Shown here piece after piece: positions 44,301 through 52,259 of a stretch of DNA of 58,564 bases (positions are counted from its first letter, which is position 1; each line of letters begins with the position of its first letter). Below the pieces are notes generated by a model, which was given only the letters and a program-made list of their open reading frames with translations, searched no databases and had not been told where the DNA came from. A program made the translations under genes and the position numbers. The stretch covers positions 1-58,564 of the forward strand of contig DATBIK010000113.1 in assembly GCA_036556985.1 (NCBI GenBank), given 5' to 3'. The stretch is from JAPSGM01 sp036556985. Lineage in GTDB: Bacteria; Chloroflexota; Limnocylindria; QHBO01.

Positions 44301-47300
44301 CGGCCTGCGCGGCGCGCAGCTCATCCGGCGCAGCGGGACGTTCTCGCCGCACTCCCTGGTGAAGGCGGGGGCGAACTCTGACGGCGCCACGCCATCGGCC
44401 CAGGTCACGGACGCTCCGTGGACCGACGTCGCCGGACACCCGGTCCCGATCATGGACAACACCGCCGACGCGTTCGACGGCAAGGTGTACTCGGTCGGGG
44501 GATTCGACGGCGGCGCGAACCTCAACCTCGCCTTCGTCTACGACCCCGGCTCCGACACGTGGAGCGAGATCGCTCCCATGTCGGAGGTGCGGGAGAAGCC
44601 GGCGGCGGCCTTCGTCGACGGCCTGCTCTACGTCATCGGCGGCTGGGACGACGTCGGCGGCACGGTCGCGACGCTCGAGATCTACGACCCCGGCTCGGAC
44701 ACGTGGTCGACCGGCGCCGACGTGCCGGCCGCCTACGCGGCCGCGACCGCCGTCTCGCATGACGGCCTGCTCTACGTCATCGGCGGCTGCACCGAGTTCT
44801 GCGGCGTGACCGACGTCCAGGTCTACGACCCCGGGACCGACGAATGGACGTTCGTGGCCCCCTATCCGGAGGAGGTGTCGTGGTCGCACTGCGCGAGCCT
44901 CGACGGCCTCATCTATTGCGCCGGCGGCGTGAGCGACAGCGCGGGCGAGCTCGATGCTGGCTATGCCTATGACGCCGATGCCGACGCCTGGAACCCGATC
45001 GCCCCGCTGCCGCAGACACAGTGGGCCGGCGGCTACGTCGGCGCGGGCGGGCAGCTGCTCGTCTCCGGCGGCGTCACCGACGACTTCAGCACGGTGACGA
45101 ACGCCGGCTGGATGTACGACCCGGGCAGCGATTCGTGGTCGGAGCTCCCGAACTCGAACAACGCCCTGTACCGCGGCGGCAGCGCCTGCGGCTTCTACAA
45201 GATCGGCGGCTCGGAGTTCGGGTTCTCTCCCGTCGACGCCGTCGAGCTCCTTCCCGATCTCGACGACTGCGGGGCAGCCCCCGACGTCACCTGGCTGAGC
45301 GTCGAGCCCGCGGCGGGGAGCCTCGTTCCGAGCGAATCAGCCGAGGTGACCCTCAGCTTCGATGCGAGCGTGGCCGAGGTGGACCAGCCGGGCGCGTACC
45401 ACGCCATGCTGACCTTCAAGGAGGACACCCCGTACGCGGTCAGCCCGGTGCAGGTCACGATGAACGTGACCCCGCCGGACGACTGGGGCAAGCTGGAGGG
45501 AACGGTCACCGGGCTGTCGCGCTGCGACGGGCCGGGTGGCCCGCTGGCGCGGGCAACCGTGCTCGTGGCCGGCGTGTCGACCGACTTCGCGCTGACCACC
45601 GACGGCGACGGCTACTTCGAGTGGTGGATGCCCGAGGCCAACGGGCCGGTCACCCTCACCGTCAGCCGCGACGGCTGGGTCACGAAGTCCGTGGCCGCCG
45701 TGGCGATCGCAGCCGGCGAGACGACCACCGAGGACGTCACGCTCCGCCTCGCGGCGCCGTGCGCCGATGCCGAGCCGGACAGCCTGGAGGTGACGCTCCT
45801 CCAGAACGACGTCGAGCAGCTCGAGCTCGTGCTCAGCAACATCCCCGGGGCCCGGGCCTACCAGTTCCTCATCGAGGAGACCGAGTTCGGCCTGAGCCCC
45901 ATGGCCGTCCAGAGCGTCGCCATGCGCACGGACTTCTCCGCGCCGGCCAGGGCCGGCGGCCCCGCCTCGATCCGCTCGGCGGATCGGCGGATCGGGCCGA
46001 ATGACGCGGGGACGAACGCGCCGCCCTGGTTCGGCGCAAACGACATCCCCGGCGGCCTCGTCCGCTTCGCGCATGCCCAGTGCGACGCCGAACCGAACGT
46101 GTTCTACGTCGTCGGCGGCGTGGACGGCACGTTCGAAGTCTCCGATCGGCTGTGGCGCTTCGACGCCGAGACGACGGAATGGACCGAGCTGGCCTCCATC
46201 CCGGAGGGCGGCGAGGGGCCGACCGCGACCTGCGAGGCCGGCCGCATCCACGTCATGGGTGGTGACGGCACCGACCGGCACTACATCTACACCATCGCCT
46301 CTGACAGCTGGAGCACCGGCGCGCCGCTTCCGCGACCGGTGTGGGGCGCCGCGGCGGCCGGCTGGAACGGGCAGATCTTCCTCGTCGGCGGTGACGACGA
46401 CTTCTTCTTCGGCGGCACGTCCGACGAGGTGAACGTCTACGACATCGCCAGCGACACATGGGTCGGGACCGGCGAGCCGATGCCGGTGCCGACCGGCGCG
46501 GCCGGCTTCTTCCAGTCCGGCCCGCACCTCTATGTCGTCGGCGGCTGGGACGACAGCTCCCCGGACTTCAACGTCGGGGCCACCCAGCGCTACGACCTCG
46601 TGAACGGCTTCTGGGAGATGGGCCCGTGGCTCGCCTTCCCGCGCGCCGACTTCGCCCTCGCGGCCACCGACCAGGCGCTGTATGCCATCGGCGGTGACGA
46701 GGAGGGCGGCAGCCCGTTCGACGCCTCCCGCACGGTCGAGCGGCTCGACCTCGGCGCGTGGCCGGACGGCGCCTGGGAGGAGGTCGATCGCATCGGCGTC
46801 CCGCTCACCGCGAACAACGGCGGCTTCTGCGGGACGGCGACGTTCGATCCCGGCACCGAGGTCTGGTCCGCCGGTGGCGCGGACGCGAACCTGAACATCC
46901 AGGGCCGCATGCTCTTCCGGCAGGCGGCCGGCGAGACGTGCCCGACGATCCGCTCCGAGGTCGACTGGCTGTCGGTCTCGGCAACGTCCGGCAGCGTGCG
47001 GCGTGATCGGCAGCGGACGCTGACGGTCACCGTCGACGCCGGCGACCTGCCGGTCGGCGAGCACGACGCCACGCTTCTCATCTCCACCACCGACCCGGCC
47101 CGCGCGGAGATGCGGGTACCGGTGCATGTCACCGTCCTGGCGCGGCCGACCGTGGCGCACCTCAGCGTCGCGCAGACCGCGGTCATCGACGGCGTCACCA
47201 TCCGCAACGAGGACGTCTTCACCGTCTTCGACGACGGGTCGGTGGAGCTCCTCTTCGACGGCAGCGACCTCGGCATGGGCGGGATGGCGGTCGACGCGTT

Positions 47301-47901
47301 CGCCTTCGCGCCCGACGGATCGCTGGTCATGTCCTTCACCCAGCCGGCCGGCGTGCCGGGCATCATCGGGACGGTGGACGACTCCGACCTGGTGCGCTTC
47401 GTCGCCGACTCGCTGGGACCGGACACGGCGGGCGTCTTCGTGCGCTACTTCGACGGCTCCGACGTCGGGCTGGGCACCGAGGCCGAGGACATCGACGCGC
47501 TCGAGATCCGCGGCAGCGGGGTGATCTTCGTCAGCACGACGGGGACCGCCAGCGTGCCGGGGATCGCGTCGGCCGATGACAGCGACGTCCTGCGCTTCGT
47601 CCCGTCCTCGCTGGGCGGCTCGACGAGCGGGACGTGGCACCGCTGGTTCGACGGCTCGGACGTCGGCCTCACCACGAACGGCGAGGACGTCGACGCGCTG
47701 GCGCTGTTCGGCGGCGCCATCGGGCTCTCGACGACCGGCACCCTGCTGGCTCCCGACCTGCGGGCGGCCGACGAGGACGTGGTCGCCTTCGACCCGCGGC
47801 GCCTCGGCAGTATCACCCGCGGCGAATGGGCGGGCCGCTACTTCGACGGCTCGCACTTCGGGCTGGGGGCGAACGACATCACCGGGTTCGAGACGTCGTA
47901 G
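41359..47901 (+). CDS. Giant secreted subtilisin-like (S8) protease with two kelch propellers
   Basis: A 2180-residue exported protein. An N-terminal signal (about 1-32) and a propeptide-like region precede the S8 domain. The catalytic triad is D203 (IGNIDTGVD), H249 (HGTHTMG) and S424 (SGTSMAAPH), with N322/N323 in NNSWGG at the oxyanion hole. Carboxypeptidase-regulatory-like beta domains follow (about 495-670), then a jelly-roll/MAM-like domain (684-834). A first kelch propeller runs from about 1031 to 1304 (repeats such as LLYVIGGWDD..YDPGSDTWS), then another regulatory-like domain and a second kelch propeller at about 1568-1856. A C-terminal block from about 1955 has imperfect FDGSDVGL..EDIDAL repeats. 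No sorting signal or anchor is visible. It could process surface proteins or scavenge peptides. Confidence 0.93.
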   Translation: MSGSRSRQVVPARVFVFVMVASVAFSQVTLARTPAPVGGSDAGEPDAKASLEAGLLDRLRSGSMSRFVVEFASRADLIPAWRISDHGDRGAFVVSRLKDTAREAQQRARDLVLGTKGASFEASWLRNSMLVKGGAALAERLALLPGVKAVRAERTFPLVKPVKQRLNVEPNVGNPEWGITQIGADEVWADGITGQGVVIGNIDTGVDYLHEALVDHYRGNLGGGTFDHNYNWWDPTDICGDEPCDNALHGTHTMGTMVGGDGPGPFSPDIGVAPGATWIAAKGCEDLFCSEFALLSSGEFMLAPTDLNGENPDPDKRPHILNNSWGGGPGEDWYLDVVTAWRAAGIIPVFSSGNPGPDCGFGGSPGDYLEAFSAGATDIDDVIADFSGRGPSVFGKVNPDISAPGVDVVSSIPDDEYAAFSGTSMAAPHTSGTLALMLSSAPGIVGDFEAATSAVRDTALDIIDESCGGDEDGDPNNVYGDGRIDAFAAVQLVATGGTLTGTVTASGSGEPLAGAKIVADGVDQDYTGFTDAAGVFELFVQEGEYDITASVYAYAPATQEDVFVPEDDETIVDFVLDALPAATVTGTVTDASGHGWPLYARIEIEGYPLGPVFTDPFTGQYSVELVESTDFVFRVTAVSGGYVEDERPVGPLAGDAVEDFALAVDAELCDAPGYVLNVDGLHEPFSSGGLPEGWTIVDNAETGSVWRFDDPGNRGNLTGASGGFAIVDSDDAGPNTFQDTELVSPVIDLTTVDAPVLRFATDYVNLGDTAEVDISIDGGESWDTLLSWNENMRGPLTVSIEVPEAANQAEVQVRFHYFEASWAWWWEVDQFILGGETSCDPMAGGLVAGHVYDGITGLALNGADVISEDDPDIAAVSAATPEDENLDDGFYQLFSPLTGDRDFTASASQYSSATETVSVVADAVVRQDFALGAGLLTTDPDSVEVTLPFGGTTSEVLTITNEGTADATFEIRERSGGREILGLRGAQLIRRSGTFSPHSLVKAGANSDGATPSAQVTDAPWTDVAGHPVPIMDNTADAFDGKVYSVGGFDGGANLNLAFVYDPGSDTWSEIAPMSEVREKPAAAFVDGLLYVIGGWDDVGGTVATLEIYDPGSDTWSTGADVPAAYAAATAVSHDGLLYVIGGCTEFCGVTDVQVYDPGTDEWTFVAPYPEEVSWSHCASLDGLIYCAGGVSDSAGELDAGYAYDADADAWNPIAPLPQTQWAGGYVGAGGQLLVSGGVTDDFSTVTNAGWMYDPGSDSWSELPNSNNALYRGGSACGFYKIGGSEFGFSPVDAVELLPDLDDCGAAPDVTWLSVEPAAGSLVPSESAEVTLSFDASVAEVDQPGAYHAMLTFKEDTPYAVSPVQVTMNVTPPDDWGKLEGTVTGLSRCDGPGGPLARATVLVAGVSTDFALTTDGDGYFEWWMPEANGPVTLTVSRDGWVTKSVAAVAIAAGETTTEDVTLRLAAPCADAEPDSLEVTLLQNDVEQLELVLSNIPGARAYQFLIEETEFGLSPMAVQSVAMRTDFSAPARAGGPASIRSADRRIGPNDAGTNAPPWFGANDIPGGLVRFAHAQCDAEPNVFYVVGGVDGTFEVSDRLWRFDAETTEWTELASIPEGGEGPTATCEAGRIHVMGGDGTDRHYIYTIASDSWSTGAPLPRPVWGAAAAGWNGQIFLVGGDDDFFFGGTSDEVNVYDIASDTWVGTGEPMPVPTGAAGFFQSGPHLYVVGGWDDSSPDFNVGATQRYDLVNGFWEMGPWLAFPRADFALAATDQALYAIGGDEEGGSPFDASRTVERLDLGAWPDGAWEEVDRIGVPLTANNGGFCGTATFDPGTEVWSAGGADANLNIQGRMLFRQAAGETCPTIRSEVDWLSVSATSGSVRRDRQRTLTVTVDAGDLPVGEHDATLLISTTDPARAEMRVPVHVTVLARPTVAHLSVAQTAVIDGVTIRNEDVFTVFDDGSVELLFDGSDLGMGGMAVDAFAFAPDGSLVMSFTQPAGVPGIIGTVDDSDLVRFVADSLGPDTAGVFVRYFDGSDVGLGTEAEDIDALEIRGSGVIFVSTTGTASVPGIASADDSDVLRFVPSSLGGSTSGTWHRWFDGSDVGLTTNGEDVDALALFGGAIGLSTTGTLLAPDLRAADEDVVAFDPRRLGSITRGEWAGRYFDGSHFGLGANDITGFETS

Positions 47902-47924
47902 GGCGCTCGAACCGGAGACCGATA

Positions 47925-47953
47925 CGAGGGCGGGGCCGCCGGCCCCGCCCTCG
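47925..47953. terminator. Strong bidirectional hairpin between convergent genes
   Basis: CGAGGGCGGGGCC pairs perfectly with GGCCCCGCCCTCG around a GCC loop, giving a 13-bp GC stem. It sits between the stop of the giant protease (47901) and the stop of the convergent small membrane protein (47975), where one terminator would serve both. No U-tract follows on either strand, which is common in GC-rich genomes. Confidence 0.8.
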
Positions 47954-47974
47954 GCCTGTGCGGCGGGTCCGCCC

Positions 47975-48244
47975 TCAGCTGCTGACGAAGAAGGCGAAGA
48001 GGCAGACGAGGGCGGCGGCGGCGAGCACGGCCGCGATGGAGAGCCGGCGCCGTTCCTCGCCGGTCAGCCCCTCGCTCGTCGTGGGCGCGGTGCGATCCGC
48101 CCGGCCGCGCCAGGCGAGGTAGCGCTCCGCGTTCAGGTCACGCGCCTCGCGGGCCTGGTAGCCGGTCCACGCCGGCCAGCCGACGAGGTAGGCGGCGCCG
48201 CCGAAGCCGAGCGTGCCGATCAGCCACAGCCATGCCATGGCCAT
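47975..48244 (-). CDS. Small membrane protein, two helices
   Basis: An 89-residue protein with a hydrophobic N-terminal helix (WLWLIGTLGFGGAAYLVGW), a charged middle with Arg/Glu-rich sequence (REARDLNAERYLAWRGRADR) and a C-terminal helix (AAVLAAAALVCLFAFFVSS). The family is not recognised. It lies 39 bp downstream of the ABC permease gene on the same strand and just before the terminator hairpin, so it is likely the last gene of that transcript. The amphipathic middle could face the cytoplasm. No function is proposed. Confidence 0.65.
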   Translation of the reverse strand: MAMAWLWLIGTLGFGGAAYLVGWPAWTGYQAREARDLNAERYLAWRGRADRTAPTTSEGLTGEERRRLSIAAVLAAAALVCLFAFFVSS

Positions 48245-48283
48245 AGCCTAGCGGCGGTCCACGATGCCCGTGGCGCCCGGTGC

Positions 48284-49216
48284 TCAGTGCCGGAGGCGCG
48301 GGTCGAGGACGTCGCGCAGCCCGTCGCCGAGCATCGTGAAGGCGACGAGCAGGAGGACGAGCGGCACCGCCGGGATGATGACGAGGTGCGGGTGCTGCGA
48401 CAGCGTCTCGGTCCCGGTCCAGATGAGCGAGCCGAGGGACGGCGAAGGGGGCTGGATGCCCAGCCCGAGGAACGACAGGGTCGCCTCGGTGAGGATGGCG
48501 GCCGGAACGCCGGCCGAAACGGCCACAACCACGCTGCCCATCAGGTTCGGCATGAGGTGGCGCCGCAGGATGGCCATCCCCGGCAGCCCGATGGCCCGCG
48601 CGCCCTCGACGTAGGAGCGGTGCTTGAGGCTGAGCACCTCCGCGCGCACGAGCCGGGCCACGACCACCCAGCTCAGCAGGCCGATGGCCAGCATGACCAC
48701 GAGCAGCCCGTCGAGCATACGTTGGAACGGCGTGTCGTAGAAGGCGACCGTGAACATGATGATGAAGACGAGCTGCGGGAAGGTGGCCACGACATCGGTG
48801 GCGCGCATGAGCAGCGTCTCGAGCCGGCCGCCGAACCAGCCGGCGATGGCGCCGATCGGCAACCCGATCGCGACGATGACGAGCTGGGCGATGAGCGCCA
48901 CGAGCAGGCTGACGCGGATCCCATACAGCACCCGGCTCAGCATGTCGCGGGAGAGGATGTCGGTGCCGAGCGGGTGCACCATGTTCTCGAGCGGGAGCAG
49001 GGGCTGGTGCCGGTTCGCCCGTTGCGAGGCGAGGTCCAGCTCCGAGAACGACCAGGGCGCCAGCTCGGGGCCGATCGCCGCCAGCAGGCCCATGGCGACC
49101 ACCAGGACGAGACCGATGCGCCCGCGGGGGTGGGCCCACAGCGCCGCAAGCGTGCCTGCGAAGGCTCGCCGCGTGGGGGCCGACCGGCGCTCGCCGGCGA
49201 GCTCGGCCGCCGTCAC
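48284..49216 (-). CDS. ABC transporter permease, DppC/OppC type
   Basis: A 310-residue inner-membrane permease for peptides, nickel or oligosaccharides. Its N-terminal helix (GLVLVVAMGLLAAIGPELAPW) is followed by HPLGTDILSRDMLSRVLYGIRVSL, the signature of the OppC family, and VEGARAIGLPGMAILRRHLMPN, the EAA loop that contacts the ATPase. TLSFLGLGIQPPSPSLGSLI is also typical. GTG at 49216 overlaps the stop of the partner permease (GTGA). Neither an ATPase nor a substrate-binding protein is encoded in the window, so the substrate is unknown. Confidence 0.92.
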   Translation of the reverse strand: MTAAELAGERRSAPTRRAFAGTLAALWAHPRGRIGLVLVVAMGLLAAIGPELAPWSFSELDLASQRANRHQPLLPLENMVHPLGTDILSRDMLSRVLYGIRVSLLVALIAQLVIVAIGLPIGAIAGWFGGRLETLLMRATDVVATFPQLVFIIMFTVAFYDTPFQRMLDGLLVVMLAIGLLSWVVVARLVRAEVLSLKHRSYVEGARAIGLPGMAILRRHLMPNLMGSVVVAVSAGVPAAILTEATLSFLGLGIQPPSPSLGSLIWTGTETLSQHPHLVIIPAVPLVLLLVAFTMLGDGLRDVLDPRLRH

Positions 49217-50193
49217 GCGGCCACCGTCGCCTCGCGCACCCGCGGGTCGATGACGCCGTACAGCAGGTCGACGACCAGGTTGAGCCCGGCGACCGCCACG
49301 GTGTAGACGAGCGTCATGCTCATGATCACGCCGTAGTCGCGCGAGGTGATGGCGAGCAGATACAGGCCGCCAACGCCGGGGATCGCGAAGACGTGCTCGA
49401 TGACGATCGAGCTCGTGATGAGCACCGCCAGCACCGGTCCGAGGATGGCAACGACCGGGATGAGCGCGTTGCGCATGACATGGACGAGCGCCACGCGGCG
49501 CGGGGGCAGCCCCTTGCTGTGCGCGGTGCGGACATAGGCCTCGCCGATGACCTCGAGCATCGAGCCGCGCGTGAAGCGCGCGATCATCGCCATCGGCAGG
49601 CCGGCCAGCGCGATGGTGGGCAGCACCCAGTGCGCCGGCGTGCCCCAGCCGCGGACCGGGAGGATGCCGGGATTGCGGATCGAGTGCGTGTCGAAGGCGA
49701 TCTGCAGGAGGACCGCGATGAGGAACGGCGGCCCCACCATGCCGAGCAGCGTCACGCCCGTGGCGAGGTGGTCCGGCAGGCGGTTGTGGTTCCAGGCGGA
49801 CACCACCCCGAGGCCGACCCCCAGCATCACGGCCAGCGTGAACGCCAGGCCCAGCAACGTCAGGCTGGGCAGGAAGGCGGGTCCCAGCACCTCGGCCACG
49901 TTCGTGGTCTCGATGTGGAACGGGTTCTGCGACACGGGGACTTCGCCGCTCGTGTACGAGGTCCCGAAATCGCCCTGGAGCATGCCGGTCAGCCACCTCA
50001 CGTACTGGACCGGCAGCGGCTGGTCGAGCGCGAAGCGCTCGTTCAGGGCGGCGACCAGGCCCGGGTCGAGCTGGCGGCCCTCCCGCAGCCACGGGCTGCC
50101 AGGTGCGGCGTGCATCAGCCAGAACGTGACCACGGAGGCCACGAACAGCACGGGGAATATCCAGAGCAGACGTCGGACGGTGTAGAGGAGCAC
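49213..50193 (-). CDS. ABC transporter permease, DppB/OppB type
   Basis: A 326-residue permease starting LLYTVRRLLWIFPVLFVASVVTFWLMHAAPGSP, the standard OppB N-terminus. RFALDQPLPVQYVRWLTGMLQGDFGTSY and the EAA loop (EAYVRTAHSKGLPPRRVALVHVMRNALIP) follow, with about six membrane helices. It forms a heterodimer with the DppC/OppC protein encoded just downstream. The pair follows the 6-phosphogluconolactonase gene after 87 bp, a gap that contains an imperfect hairpin, so co-transcription with the pentose phosphate genes is possible but not certain. Confidence 0.93.
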   Translation of the reverse strand: MLLYTVRRLLWIFPVLFVASVVTFWLMHAAPGSPWLREGRQLDPGLVAALNERFALDQPLPVQYVRWLTGMLQGDFGTSYTSGEVPVSQNPFHIETTNVAEVLGPAFLPSLTLLGLAFTLAVMLGVGLGVVSAWNHNRLPDHLATGVTLLGMVGPPFLIAVLLQIAFDTHSIRNPGILPVRGWGTPAHWVLPTIALAGLPMAMIARFTRGSMLEVIGEAYVRTAHSKGLPPRRVALVHVMRNALIPVVAILGPVLAVLITSSIVIEHVFAIPGVGGLYLLAITSRDYGVIMSMTLVYTVAVAGLNLVVDLLYGVIDPRVREATVAA

Positions 50194-50207
50194 GGTTCCC
50201 CTTGCGC

Positions 50208-50231
50208 GGCTATGGGGACCGGCCCACAGCC
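50208..50231 (-). terminator. Weak imperfect hairpin between pgl and the permease genes
   Basis: GGCTaTGGG pairs with CCCAcAGCC around a six-base loop, with one A-C mismatch. It falls in the 87-bp gap after the pgl stop and could attenuate read-through into the permeases. There is no U-tract, so the call is tentative. Confidence 0.3.
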
Positions 50232-50280
50232 TTGCCCCGGATTACCTCGTCAGATCGTACCCGCCGGACGCCCGACGGGT

Positions 50281-51000
50281 TCAGCCGGTTCCCGCGGCCG
50301 CCGCATCGACGAGCCAGATCGTGCGCCGCGCCCGGACCCTGGCTGCCGGGGGATCGTCCGAGCCGGCGCGAATGCGCGCCACGGCATCGGCCTTGTCTGC
50401 GCCGGTGACGACGAACATCGCCTCGCGCGCCGCATTCAGCACCGGGTAGGTCAGCGTCATGCGCCAGGCCTCGAGGCTGGGGACCCAATTGGCCACCACC
50501 AGTCGCTCGCGCTCGTCGAGCGCCGCGCTGTCCGGGAAGAGCGACGCGGTGTGCCCGTCGGCGCCCATCCCGAGCCAGATGAGGTCGAAGACCGGGACGC
50601 CGTCGCCACCGATGACGCGACGCAGCTCCTCCTCGTACTGGCGGGCTCCGAAATCCAGGTCCTCCAGCTCGCAGGGCATGCGGTGCACCTGCTCCATGCG
50701 CAGCCGCGGCAGGTAGTCGAGGAGGGCGAGGCGCGCGGTGTTGTAGTTCGACTCCGGGTCGTTCGGCGGCACGGCCCGCTCGTCGCCGAAGAAGAACTCG
50801 ACCTTCGTCCAGTCGAGCATCCGCACGCGCGGCGGCACGACGAGGAGGGGGCACACGGCGAGCGGCGTGGTGCCCCCGGTGAGTGCCAGGATGAAGCGGC
50901 CGCGCCGCCGGATCGCGTTGCGGCCGGCGGCGACGAGCCGATCGGCGGTCGCGGCGGCCACAGCATCGACATCGGGCAGGACCTCGAAGCGGCGAGTCAC
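50281..51000 (-). CDS. pgl: 6-phosphogluconolactonase
   Basis: A 239-residue DevB/SOL-type lactonase that hydrolyses 6-phosphogluconolactone, the product of Zwf. FILALTGGTTPL (sugar-phosphate loop), VEFFFGDERAVPPNDPESNYNTARLALLD and LIWLGMGADGHTASLFPDS are the three family signatures. The catalytic His is in the GADGHTASLFP motif. GTG at 51000 overlaps the opcA stop (GTGA), so its synthesis is coupled to opcA and zwf. It is the last recognised pentose phosphate gene of the operon. Confidence 0.95.
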   Translation of the reverse strand: MTRRFEVLPDVDAVAAATADRLVAAGRNAIRRRGRFILALTGGTTPLAVCPLLVVPPRVRMLDWTKVEFFFGDERAVPPNDPESNYNTARLALLDYLPRLRMEQVHRMPCELEDLDFGARQYEEELRRVIGGDGVPVFDLIWLGMGADGHTASLFPDSAALDERERLVVANWVPSLEAWRMTLTYPVLNAAREAMFVVTGADKADAVARIRAGSDDPPAARVRARRTIWLVDAAAAGTG

Positions 51001-52259
51001 CCGTCGTCCTCGCCGCCGCGCGCGGCCGCCAGGAAGACGGCCGCCGCCCGCAGCGCCGCCTCGTACACCGGGTCGCGGCTGTCGGCGATGAGGGTCCCGG
51101 CCAGGAGCTCCGACTCGGTCTGCGGCTCCATCCGCACCCGCCTCAGTAGGGCGGTCATGCCGTCGGCGTTCGAGGCCATCACCGCCTCGTCGCGCTCCCG
51201 GTCGACGATGAACTCGGCCGCGCCCATCTCGCCGCGGGCCTGGAGGCGCACGGAGACGAGCTCGCCATCGGGAACGCCCGGGGCCTCCACCCCGGCCACG
51301 TCGAGATCGACCATCGCGTACCTGCCCTCCAGGACGAGGCGCAGGTCGCCGTCCCGCAGGGGCTCCGCGGTGGCGTGCCGCCGCCAGTCGAGGCGCGAGG
51401 CCACCCAGCCGGCGTAGAGCATCGCCTGGGCGAGGCAGCCGGTGCCCTCGCCGCCCGCCGGGCGGGCGTATCGGACCCGGATGCGGTTCAGGTTGGGCAG
51501 GTAGCGCCGAAAGCGCGGCGCGTCGAAGAACTGGGCGGAGAGCTCCTGCCACCAGGCGATGCGCCGCCACGACAGGTCGCCGATGCCGCTCCGCCGGCGA
51601 AGCGTCGTAAGCCGACGCATCCCGGTGAGCAGGTCGCCGAAATCGGCGCTGTCCAGGATGACGCGGTCGGCCACCTCCACCAGCTGGTCGAAGGTGCCGT
51701 CGGCAAAGGGCGGGTCGCCCGGCCACCAGACGTGGGTCGGCAGGTCGTGGATGAGGAGCGGCGCCACCACGCCGTCGAGGTGGCCGGCAGCCTCGCCGCG
51801 CACGGTGAGGACGACCTCCTCGTAGCAGACCTGCTCGCCGTCCCCGTTCGACGGCTGGCAGTGCGCGGAGACGCTGGCGTCGAGCGAGGACTCCGCGGCG
51901 CGCGGGTCGGCGACGAGCACGAGCGCCCGGGACGGGTGGCGGAAGCCGAGCCCGCTCAGGGTCTGCACCACCCGTTCGGCGGCCACCGCATCGGGCACGG
52001 TGACGATCAGGTTCAGGACCGATGCCCGGGCATGGGGCAGGCCCTTCTCGGTGACGATCCGGTCGCCGTCGACCTGGACGCTCCACAGCTGGGAGAGGTG
52101 GCCGGCCACGGCGGGGACGGTCGTCCCGGCCGAGCTCCACACCGGCGCCACGCGTGACTCGGCCTCGCCGAAGCGCATGAGGTGCCGATGGACGGCGAGC
52201 TCCTGCTCGGCGGCGGCGATGCCACCGTTGCCCTCGGCGTCGGGTGTCGGTCCGGTCAC
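50997..52259 (-). CDS. opcA: OpcA, assembly/activation factor of glucose-6-phosphate dehydrogenase
   Basis: A 420-residue protein. The family's signatures are LNLIVTVPDAVAAERVVQTLSGL, HPSRALVLVADP, the LLIHDLPTHVWWPGDPPF segment and RIAWWQELSAQFFDAPRFRRYLPNLNRIRVRY. OpcA is needed for Zwf assembly and redox control in cyanobacteria and occurs in actinobacteria and some Chloroflexota. GTG at 52259 gives GTGA overlap with zwf, which supports that start over further upstream GTG codons. Its presence here between zwf and pgl suggests the same partnership with Zwf. Confidence 0.93.
   Translation of the reverse strand: MTGPTPDAEGNGGIAAAEQELAVHRHLMRFGEAESRVAPVWSSAGTTVPAVAGHLSQLWSVQVDGDRIVTEKGLPHARASVLNLIVTVPDAVAAERVVQTLSGLGFRHPSRALVLVADPRAAESSLDASVSAHCQPSNGDGEQVCYEEVVLTVRGEAAGHLDGVVAPLLIHDLPTHVWWPGDPPFADGTFDQLVEVADRVILDSADFGDLLTGMRRLTTLRRRSGIGDLSWRRIAWWQELSAQFFDAPRFRRYLPNLNRIRVRYARPAGGEGTGCLAQAMLYAGWVASRLDWRRHATAEPLRDGDLRLVLEGRYAMVDLDVAGVEAPGVPDGELVSVRLQARGEMGAAEFIVDRERDEAVMASNADGMTALLRRVRMEPQTESELLAGTLIADSRDPVYEAALRAAAVFLAAARGGEDDG

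Noticed and set aside
41341..44889. A very long open frame (about 1180 codons) on the minus strand opposite the giant protease
   Set aside because: The translation is Val/Asp/Gly/Arg-rich without domains, and the plus strand encodes an intact S8 protease with a strong ribosome site. Such antisense frames are expected in GC-rich DNA.
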